Part shown: piece by piece, positions 38,701-48,460 of the stretch
How the letters are laid out: the number at the start of each line of letters is the position of its first letter
Numbering within the stretch: position 1 is the stretch's first letter
NCBI GenBank assembly: GCA_051294375.1
Contig: CM119268.1
Coordinates: 17,176,502 to 17,240,501 of the forward strand
DNA: 64,000 nt
Direction of reading: 5' to 3'
DNA from: Paraspadella gotoi
Taxonomy: Eukaryota > Chaetognatha
Position numbers and translations under genes: made by a program
Notes under the pieces: generated by a model
What the model saw: only the letters and a program-made list of their open reading frames with translations
What the model was told of the DNA's origin: nothing
Databases searched by the model: none

Positions 38701-39640
38701 CCAATTTTTCAAAAAAAGGGGGCTGGGGGTTATGATTTTATCTAACCCGATATGATGATTTAAAATTGAGTTATGAAGTCATGAGTTATGAAGGAAGGCT
38801 AAGTGTTTGCGTTATTCCCTTCTATAAACAATTCATTTTCTCCTTTTTATTTTTTTACGTTTTTCCTGTTGGTTTTTTTCCCCCATTTCAAGTTTTTCAC
38901 GATTGGCACATACGTCATCCGGCGGGGAAAGAACAATTATACGTAAAAAAAAATAATCGTATTGATAGATATTTTAGGGAAAACGAGAGAATATCAATAA
39001 TTTATTTAACATTAATTTTAAAAAAAATTGTATTTGTCCAGATCGACTACAACAAAAAAGTCGCGTATGAAAAACGAGAAGAGGAGACAAAGATGAACGA
39101 GGAAGGAATCAAAGAAGAGAACGAATATCGACGGAAGGTGCAGGTAAGGTGTCTATCAGCAGGTGCAGGGCAAGGAATAGCATATGCCGTTTCTGTTAAC
39201 AGGTGCAGGTAAGATGTCGATGAGCAGGTGTAGGGCAAGGAACAGCAGAGGCCGTCTCTGTTAACAGGTGCAGGTAAGGTGTCTATGAGCAGGTGCAGGG
39301 CAAGGAAAAGCAGATGCCGTCCCTGTTAATAGGTAAAGGTAAGGTGTCAATGAGCAGGAACAGGGCAAGGAACAGCAGAGGCAGTCTCTGTTAACAGGTG
39401 CAGGTAAGGTGTCGATAAGCAGGTGCAGGGCAAGGAACAGCATATGCCGTCTCAGTTAACAAGTGGTACTTGAAGGTAGGAGCGAGAAAACCATGCTCGA
39501 AAATAATTAATACAATTTATTACTTACGTTATGACATTATTTTTTTTTTATTTTGGCAGTTTGTGTTGGAAAATCCCGATCCACGGCGAATGCATCCAGT
39601 CAAGATACGGTCGATGCCGTTCGAACCCGTCGCTAATTAG
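34146..39640 (+). CDS. CFAP53: Cilia- and flagella-associated protein 53 (CCDC11)
   Basis: CFAP53 is a coiled-coil axonemal and basal-body protein; in vertebrates it is needed for motile cilia and left-right patterning. Eleven exons: 34146-34252, 34481-34652, 35272-35459, 35744-35959, 36068-36158, 36457-36698, 37312-37446, 37534-37669, 38545-38613, 39042-39143, 39560-39640 (TAG). All phases fit and give 512 residues, almost the human length of 514. Family blocks include EITGPYPGSFAVLARP at the start, EWEENSN, LREQLRAEENAF, QQFRENCDELR, KYLAQ-like MNYLAQEKAAKEEEEKR, and the C-terminal NPDPRRMHPVKIRSMP. The rest is continuous charged helix rich in Arg, Glu, Lys and Ala. The second intron uses a GC donor (GAG|gcgagt), supported by phase. 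A 10-base gap at 34664-34673 lies in that intron. Introns 6 and 10 carry tandem copies of their own donor regions. Confidence 0.93.
35682..35740 (+). repeat. (CT)n run forming the polypyrimidine tract of a CFAP53 acceptor
   Basis: The CT array ends a few bases before the acceptor ctcacag at 35743, so it supplies the pyrimidine tract for exon 4. Confidence 0.8.
36699..36830 (+). repeat. 66-base tandem duplication starting at the CFAP53 intron 6 donor
   Basis: The intron start GTGAGTGGTGGGAGGGG at 36699 recurs, slightly changed, as GTGAGTGGTGGTAGGGG at 36765. The following GGAGGGTGGTTTAAAA is also shared. The second copy keeps a donor-like CAG|GTGAGT. Confidence 0.7.
37003..37288 (-). mobile_element. 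tRNA-derived SINE, copy 1
   Basis: In minus orientation it starts GTAGTCGGGCATTGCC and carries a pol III A box (TGGCTCATTGAG) and B box (GGGTTCAATCCC). A tRNA-unrelated body follows and ends near GCGCCTTATCCACAG. It lies in CFAP53 intron 6, opposite to the gene. The same family occurs twice near 44.4-45.1 kb. Confidence 0.8.
39137..39461 (+). repeat. 65-base minisatellite (5 copies) built on a splice donor
   Basis: Five tandem 65-base units begin exactly at the last bases of CFAP53 exon 10. Each contains GTGCAGGTAAGG or a close variant, that is, the exon end plus donor. Copies 1, 3 and 5 keep GTGCAG|GTAAGG, copy 2 has GTAAGA and copy 4 has GTAAAG|GTAAGG. All later copies lie in intron 10. 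Confidence 0.85.
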
Positions 39641-39727
39641 CTGACGAGCTATATCGAATTGTACATTTGTGTATATTTGTGTCTAGAAAAATTGAATTCT
39701 TTCGGTTGGTAATTCTTTCGAATTAAT

Positions 39728-39733
39728 AATAAA
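39728..39733 (+). terminator. Poly(A) signal of CFAP53
   Basis: AATAAA 88 bases after the CFAP53 stop codon. Confidence 0.4.
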
Positions 39734-40086
39734 ACAAACAGAATTGAATGATTGTTTTTTTTTTGTTTCCTACGATTGAAAAAAAGAACAAAAAAACCAA
39801 AAAAATAGACAATATTTAGAAAACTAGAATTTCTTGAAACCAGAGATCGAAAAGAAAGAAAAACTAAAATTACATATGAATCAGTTCATAAATAGTCAAT
39901 GATTGAAGATGAAAGGGATGATGATAAAGCGATCAGTATTTTGGACATCCCTATTGCCCTCAAGGACAGGTTGTGCATCAATTGGACGGCGATTCACCTT
40001 CCATCACTAGTAGGTTTCTCTCTGTGAAGTAATCTTCCTCATTTCCCCTTCCTCCACCCCCAAACGGCCATCCCTCCCCTTTCACG

Positions 40087-43000
40087 CTATCCCCTCCTTC
40101 GCCTCCCTCCACAACAACCACCTCTTCTCCTCTTTTCTCCTCCCCTCCACCCCACCCACGCCCCTTCGGCCTTCCGCCACGCCCCCTCCACCGCCTCGTC
40201 CCCGCCCATCTCCCACCATCGCCTCGTCAAGGCCCAAAGGGCGAGGAGGGAGAGGGCGAGACCGAGGAATCCGAGGACGAGAGAGTTGGTGACTCCGAGA
40301 TGCATGAGGTCGACCACGAAGCGATTGAGGATCGGGAGGCCGAGGGACTGGGAGTCGGCCACCGATTCGGGGTCGGGATTTTGCAGGAGCTGGAAAGAGA
40401 TGGCGTGGGGAGATCGTGTCGAGTTTGTCGAATATTGTTACCGGGTTCAAATCCCGGAGGAGCCCATTGTATTATTTTATAGATATCATAGATGACAAAG
40501 CATTATGTAGTATTTTTAGCAAATGAAAGAAAATTAAATTGATTTTCAAGGTCATTCATTAAAATATAATAGGACATTTTACAAAGAACGACAGTCCACA
40601 TACAAGGCGGCTCGTTGGTCTAGGGGTATGATTCTCGCTTTGGGTGCGAGAGGTCCCGGGTTCAAATCCCGGACGAGCCCGTTAAGTTTTTTTAATCATT
40701 TACAGATTACTTTAGCATTATCTAATTTTTTTATTTAATATATATGCTAAGTATTATGAAATATTATATAAAAATATTGATATTAAGTCTTTAACATATA
40801 TTAGGATATCTTACATGAAACAACGTTAATACTTAATGTTGGCTCGTTGGTCTAGAGGTATGATTCTCGCTTTGGGTGTGAGAGGTCCCGGGTTCAAATC
40901 CCGGACGAGCCCATATGTGTATTTTTAATCATTTACAGATTACTTAAGCATTATCTAACTTTTTATTTAATATATACTATGATACATTAAAACAAAATCG
41001 TTATCAAAACTGAACTCAAACTGTCTCTAATATACTATAAATATTTAATATATATGCTAATCATTATAAAATATTTTAGAAAAAAATATTGATATTCAAG
41101 GTCAGTCTTTAACATATATTAGGATATCTTGCATGAAAGATCAGTAGAAACTAATGTTGGCTCGTTGGTCTAGGGGTATGATTCTCGCTTAGGGTGCGAG
41201 AGGTCCCGGGTTCAAATCCCGGACGAGCCCACAGAGTTGATCTAAAATGTGCACTGTTAAGGTCGTATATTTTAGCTAATACGAGTGCTACGTTTAGTAA
41301 AATATTTCCCTCAAGCTCAATCACGAAAGCACCAACTGCAACCAATCAACCGATGAACTTTTTTTTTCGCTACTTCACTAAAAAAATGCTGGCACCTGAC
41401 TCCGCCTGATCAGCACCGCCGGCACCGGCGTCTCTGGCATGGCGTCGACGGCGCCGAAAAGAGAACGGAAGAGCTGGGAGAAGCGGCGCTGCAAATCTGG
41501 AGAGAGGGAAGAGGAAAGCGGCGCCAACCAGACATTGAATTGGAGCTCGAGGGAAGAGTTGACCACAAGGCCTACGGGATAAAGAGCAATCAATCATTAA
41601 TTCATAAGCCAGCGAATGAATAAATAAATATATAATTAAATAGATAAAAGAAACACAATCAATCAATCAATTAGAAAATTACATTAAATTGATTTAAATT
41701 AAATTAGATTAAATTTAATTAAAATTAAATTAATTCATTAATTTAGAAAATATATAGATTAATTTAAGTTAAAATAATATGATCTTTTCGATCGAATCAA
41801 TCAGATTAATAACCATCGTTCACCGGTGAATTAGTTGCTCATCGTTACAAAGTAGCCCTGTACAACCGATTTACTTACCCGTGTAAGTTCCACTTCACAA
41901 ATGCCTCATCATACGAAGAAGATCCATTGAGAAATTCTACCGAATTCTCATAGGAATGATGATGATGATGAATGATGATGATGATGATGATGATTGATTA
42001 TGATGATGATGATGAGATGATGATGACGACGACGAATGAGAGGGCGTTCTGAAAAATGGAGACTTGCGAAAATGGGTAGACCTTCTGACACATTCCGACG
42101 CTAACGGACGCCTAAATTGAAGTAAAATTGTTCATTTTTACTATTATAATAATTATTAACATTATGTTATTGATCTCTCCCCGTTGGCTTGTTACCCGAC
42201 CGGAGCGCCTCCTGCCCACTTTGGACGAAAGTAACACTCGTGTGTCTTTGTTTTTCGAAAATCGTCGTCGAGGGAAAAGCGAAGTCGAGGGTCGACTTGA
42301 GAACGAGACTCTCACCTTGGAAGTAAGAGGTAACGTCAAGATGATAAATCACATCGATTACATCACGAACTAATATCTAAATATAACATCAGAGATTTTA
42401 CTTTTAAAAAAATGAATCTTTGTTCAGGATTTATAAAGCAAAAAAAGGTCAATATAGCGATTTTCTTTTTCTATTACTCTTGGGCCTTGGACATTGTTAA
42501 CATCTGATCTAATGAATTTTTTTTTTGGGGGGTAATCGTTAAATATCTTTGGATGTGATACATATTTTTATTAGGATGTTCAAAACAAAAACATACTTAA
42601 ATGTTATGGTTCAATGTTCATTCCGCGTCCGTATTGAATTTAATTTGATATTAGAGAAATCAGTAATCGATTCTCGCCAACGCTGACGGATCATTCTTTT
42701 TTTTTTCAGACGCTGACCCAAAAACCGGTTACTCATTCGATCGTCTCGATAATCCGGACCCTGACAGAATCTGGGTTAAACCGAGAAAAAACTATTACGT
42801 TGACCCATCTGTTAACAATTAACCGGCTGGCTAATTTATCTTTCGCTCCTTTTTGTATCAAATAATGTTTTTTACAGCTTGCGTAAGTTTGAGTTGGAAG
42901 CAAATGATCTGCCGGTAATAAAAATAAGTAAATGAAAAGACAAATAAATAATAATAAACAAATGTCCGACCTTGAGACTTGATGCGAACAACTCCGCAGA

Positions 43001-43118
43001 GATCTCCCGACATGAATCGCAATTCGTCTTCATCATCGTCGTCGTCGTCGCTTCCGATTCTGAGGGACGGAAAGACGAAGGTGCCGTCGACGGCGTCGTC
43101 GATTCCAAAGCACCTCTG

Positions 43119-43160
<42 letters not shown>

Positions 43161-45136
43161 CTCGTCGTCGTCGGATCCCCAATAGGATTTCAAGGAAGTC
43201 AGATTTCGCCAACGAGTCAATTGGTTCGTCCTTTTCGCCGACGCCTTTGATTTCGTGGGGAAAAGAAAAGGATGATTGGTTAGTGGTTGCAAAGCGAAAG
43301 ACGATTCTAAATCAAGAATCGATTCCTTCTCTCACTTGACGCGGCATTCCGACGATGACGTCCTTAACGACAGACCACACTCTCCAGAGGCGCTGGAGGT
43401 TGGTCCGGTTGAATCGGGTGTCGTCGACGCACGTAAAGACGCCGCTTGTGGAGGCGGCGTCCTCCGTTGAGGCGCCGGTCGATTCGGCGTCGATAGTCAA
43501 TCGGTTCCTATCAGTTTTGTTCTTTTTCTTGTCCTTTTGTTTTTTCTTTTCACTTTTATCCAAATGGTTCTTCGCTGAATTATTTCTCCCGCCCCCTGAC
43601 GATGTTTCTCCTTCGAACTCTTTTAACGTCCACCGGAAAATCTCGGCTCTCGTTACCAAATCCGGAAACCGTTCTCTGACGTCGGACCAGAATTTTCCGG
43701 AAACGCGAAAGCCTTTCGGAAGGAAGAGTCGGGAAAGGCGAGGTTTAAATATATTTATATTCTCTACTACGAAGTTTGTATATTTCGTTAAAAACTTTTC
43801 CATATTTATCGCTTTACATCGCTAAAATAGTGAAAATTTTATTGTTTGGTTAAAGTAATCACCAACATCATGTTTTCCGATCTTATAAATCGTAGTTACC
43901 TCTAAAAATAATCAATTACTGTAAAAATATCATAATTGAATTAATAATATATATTTTCACGTCCACTATTCCCGACCTTCCAACCACTCTCTCGCCGGGC
44001 GTGTCTCGAAGAGCTTCAGGCCATATTGTATATTTTGATATTGGATATTATTGTGAAAGAGAAGGAATCGCGTAGAGGAGTTTGAGGAGCGGGACGTTGA
44101 GGAAGTCACGTTTGGATTTGATAGACGATGATTGATGATGATGATGATGATGATTGATGATGATGATGATGATGATGGGTGTGAGAAGGAGGAGGAGGAG
44201 CGACGAAGCTTCCGACCACCGATAGCGGACGGTTGGCGTTGACGATGGAGTCGTCGTTTCGTCGTCGTCGTCGTCGTTGACTTCGTCGAATGGTGACGTT
44301 TTGCCGATCCAGCGATCGATCGTAGACGAAGGGGCCGAACTGAGAGGGATGGGATCGGTAAGATACATATACTAATACTAATAATGTAGTCGGGCATTGC
44401 CTAGGTTCACCCCGCCAAAATCATGACACTTTCAGTTGTGACCCGGTGGCTCATTGAGTAAAGCCATCAGCTCATGACCACTAGGTACCGGGTTCAATCC
44501 CCAACCAGGTACCTACCCTGCCGGTGAAGCGCTGAGGACGGCCGTAAGCCCGCTTGGGGCATGGCAACCCTCAAGCCTGGTTTCCAAGCCCATGACCGTT
44601 CCATGGCTACTAAAGGGGGTTGATAGGAAGTTACGGAGTCATCTTCAAGCCCACTTAGCGCCTTATCCAACATGGTGAGCCCATTCCTGTCGAGCATATT
44701 CCAACCTGATATCCAGGCCCCTTAGGTCTAGCTGAAGATTGCTCCGCTCCCTCCGACTCGGAAAGGCAGTGCAGGGTTGGGTTAACGAATCGGGGGCCGC
44801 CCATGTAGTCGGCTATTTGCCTGGTTCAGCCGCCCCCAGCAAATCTGACACTTTTCAGTTGTGACCGGGTATGGCTCATTGAGTGTAAAAGGCCAATCAG
44901 CTCATGACCACTAGGTACCGGGTTCCTATCCCAACCAGGTAATCCTACCCTGCGAGAGCCAGCTGTTCGCGAGACGGCCGGTAAGACCGCCTTGGCGGGC
45001 CGTGGCAACCCCTCCAAGCCTGGTGTCCAAAGCCCAGGAACCCGTTTCCAGGCTACTAAAAGGGGGTTTATAGAAGTTACGGATAGTTCATCTTCAGGCC
45101 CACCTTAGCGCCTATGCCACAATTAAATACATAAAA

Positions 45137-45169
<33 letters not shown>

Positions 45170-45951
45170 TAATAAAAATTACACATACTAATAATAAGGT
45201 AAAAGTATATTTAAAGAAATACGTTTACTTTATTTCAATGAAACTACGGAGAAAATAAATAAATAAATAAATATAAATATAAAAAATAAATTAAATTAAA
45301 AAATTAAAAAAATTAATAATGAGCCCATATGCCAGAAATACATAAAAGTTCCCCCACCTCAACAAGCTGCGGCTTTTCTCCTTTGCCCAAAATATTCTTC
45401 GGGCCTGTTGACGATGCCGAACATCGAGATCTGTAGCGGTCTGACGCCATGGAAGTCGCCGCCAGGAGGCAAAGACGGCGGAGGTGGAGGCGTTGCCCGC
45501 CTGAAAAAATAAATAAAAGGGGCAATCGCTAATCGACAAGATATAAGATCTTCAAAATTGTTTATATATATCAAATATATCAAACAAGCAATGTATGTCA
45601 CGCCAAATAACGAATCGATCAAAATATCAATCCTTGAATAAAATTAGCAATAAACTTACTCTAAAAAATTAATGTATATTATAAATATATAATGCAAATT
45701 CCTCGCCTTTGTGAAAATTGAATTCCGGATTTACTCTTCAATTTAAAATTAACATTNNNNNNNNNNNNNNNNNNNNNNNNNAAAACCTCTCCTCTCCTCC
45801 TGCGCCGCGACGGAAGAGTTGAGCATCCTCAACACCTCCACCTGATCCTCGATGGAAAGAGAAGAATCGCCGTAGAGGAGTTTGAGGAGCGGACGTTGAG
45901 GGAAGTCACGTTTGGATTTGATGACGAGAGATGATGATGATGATGATTGAT

Positions 45952-45995
<44 letters not shown>

Positions 45996-46218
45996 GTGAG
46001 AGAAGGGGAGGAGGAGGAGCGGACGAAGCTTCCGACCACCGATAGCGGACCGTGGCGTTGACGATGGTCGTCGTCGTTCGTCGTCGTCGTCGTGTTGACT
46101 TCGTCGAAGGTGACGTTTTGCCGATCCAGCGATCGATCGTAGACGAAGGGGCCGAACTGAGAGGGATGGGATCGGTAAAATACATATACTAATACTACAT
46201 AATAATAATAATAATATA

Positions 46219-46273
<55 letters not shown>

Positions 46274-46360
46274 TACACATACTAATAATAAGTAAAAGTA
46301 TATTTTAAGAAATACGTTTACTTTATTTCAATGAAACTACGGAGAAAAATAAATAAATAA

Positions 46361-46427
<67 letters not shown>

Positions 46428-47190
46428 AATAAATAAATAAATAAATAAATAAAATAAAAAATAAATAATTAAATAATTAAATAAATAATAATTTAAAAAA
46501 ATAATAATGAGCCCATATGCCAGAAATACATAAAAGTCCCCCACCTCAACAAGCTGAGGCTTTTCTCCTTTGCCCAAAATTATCTTTCGGCGTTTGACGA
46601 TCCGAACATCGAGATTCGTAGCAGGTCTGACGCCATGGAAGTCGCCGCCAGGAGGCAAAGACGGCGGAGTGGAGCGTTTGCCGCGCTGGTACAGTTTTTA
46701 CGATATAATTCTGTTTTTCAATAAAATAAAAAGGAATATAAAAGTATTCGTGACTTAGTGACTCATTTATCCAAAAATTTAGGAATTTTTTCTCTTTCTG
46801 CAAATATTCTGGGGGGGGGAGGGAGAAGATTAAGTCTAAGGAACGAGAGTCGTATATATCCGGATCGTATATTTCCGTATGCGAGCCTTTTCTCGAAATA
46901 CAGAGTTAATCATCTTACCATCAACATTCGGGGTAAGACAAAGTCGATCGCGGAGGCGAGACTCCAGCAGCCGCAGCATCAGCGGCGGAACGACGAAGAT
47001 GGCGACGATGAGAGCGACGACGCCGACGACGAGGACGACGATGGGTTTGAGAGAGGGAGAGGCGATGGGGGCGGGGCAGGAGGAGGGGAAGGAGCAGGAG
47101 GATTCGGGGGAAGAGGAGCAAGGAGAATGTAGGGGACAGGGGCAGGAAATAGGGGAGGAGGAGAGAACGGAGACTTCGTCGTCGTCGTCG

Positions 47191-47234
<44 letters not shown>

Positions 47235-47267
47235 GACGTCATTTCCTTTTTTCGCCTTCATTTTCAA
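40087..47267 (-). CDS. CD36/LIMP-2 (SCARB) family scavenger receptor
   Basis: CD36-family proteins are two-pass membrane receptors for lipids, lipoproteins or ligands. The N-terminal exon (47267-46919) has poly-Asn and poly-Asp runs before a membrane helix (IVVLVVGVVALIVAIFVVP). Ectodomain blocks follow: NASTSAVFASWRRLP, PLQISMFGIVNRPEEYF and GKGEKPQLVEVG (about 46.70-46.51 kb, again at 45.50-45.34); FGPFVYDRSLDRQNVT and LLKLLYGDSS (46156-45782, again 44339-43980); GVFTCVDDTRFNRT (to 43360); SYWGSDD, FGIDDAVDGTFVFPSL and FMSGDLCGVVR (43244-42971); NVSEGLPIFASLHF and EFLNGSSSYDEAFVKW (about 42113-41881); GLVVNSSLELQFNVWL (41571-41396). The last exon (40389-40087) has the second membrane helix and a Cys pair near the end, as in CD36. 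Several exons contain short frameshifts, and two are present twice; both probably reflect poor sequence. One segment (about 42.3 kb) is unresolved. Confidence 0.75.
40430..40466 (+). pseudogene. 3' half of a degenerate tRNA-Pro
   Basis: The T arm CCGGGTTCAAATCCCGG (40441-40457) and the acceptor-end GAGCCC survive, but no anticodon arm or 5' half is recognisable. Downstream sequence (TTTTCAAGGTCATTC, then ATAATAGGACAT) resembles the spacers of the intact tRNA units, so this looks like a decayed unit of the same array. Confidence 0.6.
40609..40680 (+). tRNA. tRNA-Pro (anticodon TGG)
   Basis: 72 bases with a full cloverleaf: acceptor GGCTCGT with ACGAGCC, anticodon stem CTCGC/GCGAG around the loop TTTGGGT, and T arm CCGGGTTCAAATCCCGG. 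The loop puts TGG at the anticodon. A T run (GTTTTTTT) follows within ten bases as a pol III terminator. It lies on the strand opposite the CD36-like gene, inside its last intron. Confidence 0.95.
40841..40912 (+). tRNA. tRNA-Pro (anticodon TGG), second copy
   Basis: Same 72-base body as the first copy except two substitutions. One (GTGAG for GCGAG) makes a G-T wobble in the anticodon stem; the other is in the D loop (TAGAGG for TAGGGG). Anticodon loop TTTGGGT gives TGG. A T run follows (ATTTTTAA). Confidence 0.92.
41159..41230 (+). tRNA. tRNA-Pro (anticodon AGG)
   Basis: The body is identical to the first copy except the anticodon loop, TTAGGGT, which reads AGG. All stems are intact. The nearest run of four T lies about 35 bases downstream, so the terminator is weaker than in the other copies. 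Confidence 0.92.
42711..42824 (+). CDS. Candidate terminal coding exon, plus strand, within the CD36-like gene
   Basis: A strong pyrimidine tract and acceptor (ttttttttcag, ending 42709) is followed by an open frame that enters in phase 1 and ends at TAA 42822-42824. Its peptide looks like real protein (TGYSFDRLDNPDPDRIWVKP, then YYVDPSVNN). It lies in an intron of the minus-strand receptor gene. An upstream plus-strand open stretch ends at a donor (TTGGAA|gtaaga, about 42324) but the phase does not match. The family is not recognised. Confidence 0.35.
43120..43173 (-). repeat. (GAC)n run encoding poly-Asp in the CD36-like ectodomain
   Basis: On the plus strand this is (GTC)n; in the receptor frame it encodes about eighteen acidic residues directly after the conserved SYWGSDD block. 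Confidence 0.85.
44386..44671 (+). mobile_element. tRNA-derived SINE, copy 2
   Basis: Starts GTAGTCGGGCATTGCC, with A box GGTGGCTCATTGAGTAAAGC and B box GGGTTCAATCCC, and ends near GCGCCTTATCCA. It is inserted in a (TAA)n-type tract in an intron of the CD36-like gene. Confidence 0.8.
44802..45122 (+). mobile_element. tRNA-derived SINE, copy 3 (indel-rich)
   Basis: Same family as copy 2 and in the same orientation, about 130 bases downstream. It has many one-base insertions (for example GACCGGGTATGGCTC for GACCCGGTGGCTC), like other low-quality stretches in this region. Confidence 0.7.
45757..45781. other. Assembly join (25 N)
   Basis: A fixed-length N run at the boundary between the two copies of the CD36-like exons. 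Confidence 0.95.
46344..46460 (+). repeat. (TAAA)n microsatellite
   Basis: Nearly pure TAAA array in the intron of the CD36-like gene; (TAA)n runs flank it at 46199-46270. Confidence 0.9.
47191..47234 (-). repeat. (AAC)n run encoding poly-Asn
   Basis: The plus-strand (TTG)n run encodes about fifteen Asn in the cytoplasmic N-terminus of the CD36-like protein and is followed by a short poly-Asp run (47176-47190). Confidence 0.85.
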
Positions 47268-47576
47268 ATGTGAAGGAAACGCGAAATTTCAATTATCTTC
47301 TGTTTTTTTTTAAATAAATAGAAAATTTGATTTGGTTTGTTTTGTTTTGTTTTATTATAAAACAAAAGTTTTCCTGGCGCAGTATTCGTTGTTGACTTTG
47401 AAAATTCAAGTCGCAGTTTTGTTATCGTTTCTTTTTTTCTTTTTTTCTTTTTTAATTTATTTTTATCGTAAATTTTGGCTTCAGAAGAAAAAAGATAAGA
47501 AAAGATCGAAGAACTGGTGTCAAGACTCGAAATGAGACTAAGATTTTCATCGAGAATTGTCAAGCTCTCTCTCTCT

Positions 47577-47642
<66 letters not shown>

Positions 47643-48264
47643 CAGTACCTTTCCTGACCAATCGGTATCGCCTCAGGGCAAATGATGTTACACGAAATTT
47701 GGGTTACCTCAACGTAATTGGGCTTTACACAAGAAAATTTTCTTAGCATGAAAGCATGTAAAAAAATACTGCTACGTAGAGATTACGAAAAATAAAACAG
47801 GAACGAGTTTCAACCGAGAAGGTATCCAAAAGGGAAAAACGAATTTAAAAAAAAATATCCATCGATCGATCGCGATGAGAGAGAGAGAGATAGAGAGAGA
47901 GAGACGAGAAGAGAGGAGGAAGGATGAGAGAGCAAGGGAGACTGAGGAAGAGAACGGAGATGGGAAGAGGAGATGGAGTGAAGAGGGACGAGAGAGAGAA
48001 GGGATGAGAGGGAGAGAGGGAGAAAGTGAGAGACGAGAGAGAGAGGGGAGAGGGGAGAAAAGAAAGAGTTGAAGGGATGTTGATCGATTTCTCTTTCACG
48101 ATCCACGAGTACACTGCGCCTAGACGGCGGCGGAGAAACAAGAGTGGAACAAATGATACTCACCGGACTGCAGCAATAATTATCGGCGGTGCAACAAGAT
48201 CATGATGACGGAGACGGAAAAAAGAAATCGATACTACTGCGGATAAGATGCGAGAGAATAAGCA

Positions 48265-48460
48265 TGGATTGGCACAAGACGAAATGGAACGGAATCTGAA
48301 GGGAAAAACACACATTGGGAGTCCGTACACGGTAAGACCCCTTGAGGAAAGAACTTTCGAGTCCTCCCTTTGCGGCCAATAAGTTTTCCTGCCGGAAAGG
48401 AATACCTAGCCAAACACGCCAAGACTCACGAGTTCAACTACGACATTTTTTAACCGCCGA
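48265..48460 (+). pseudogene. Degenerate C2H2 zinc-finger fragment
   Basis: Read across three frames, the strand gives a finger-like series: a linker resembling KTHIG..PYT, then TFESSLCG (the first Cys is Ser), FSCRKG and YLAKHAKTHE with an H-x3-H pair, then a stop after EFNYDIF. The frame changes two or three times within about 100 bases. Either it is a decayed fragment or the sequence here is poor. Confidence 0.35.

Larger units (their letters stand above)
40609..41158 (+). repeat. Tandem tRNA-bearing units with shared spacers
   Basis: Spacers after the tRNAs share TTTTTAATCATTTACAGATTA and, further on, CTTTAACATATATTAGGATAT. The unit, not just the tRNA, was therefore duplicated. The units are of unequal length (232 and 318 bases). 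Confidence 0.7.
43980..45500. repeat. Second copy of two CD36-like exons and flanking intron
   Basis: The segments 45.50-45.13 kb and 44.39-43.98 kb repeat 46.70-46.19 kb and 46.19-45.78 kb, exons and introns alike. Only the 44-45 kb copy has the SINEs. The copies differ by scattered short indels and are separated by a 25-N join (45757-45781). Confidence 0.7.

Noticed and set aside
39137-39461. CRISPR-like regular repeats
   Set aside because: The 65-base units are contiguous with no spacers and lie in an animal gene; this is a minisatellite.
43480-43720. Open minus-strand segment (FWSDVRERFPDLVTRAEIFRW) upstream of the CD36-like GVFTCVDD exon
   Set aside because: It is protein-like but does not match the CD36 family and has no clear acceptor; it could be an exon of unknown origin, so it is left out of the gene model.
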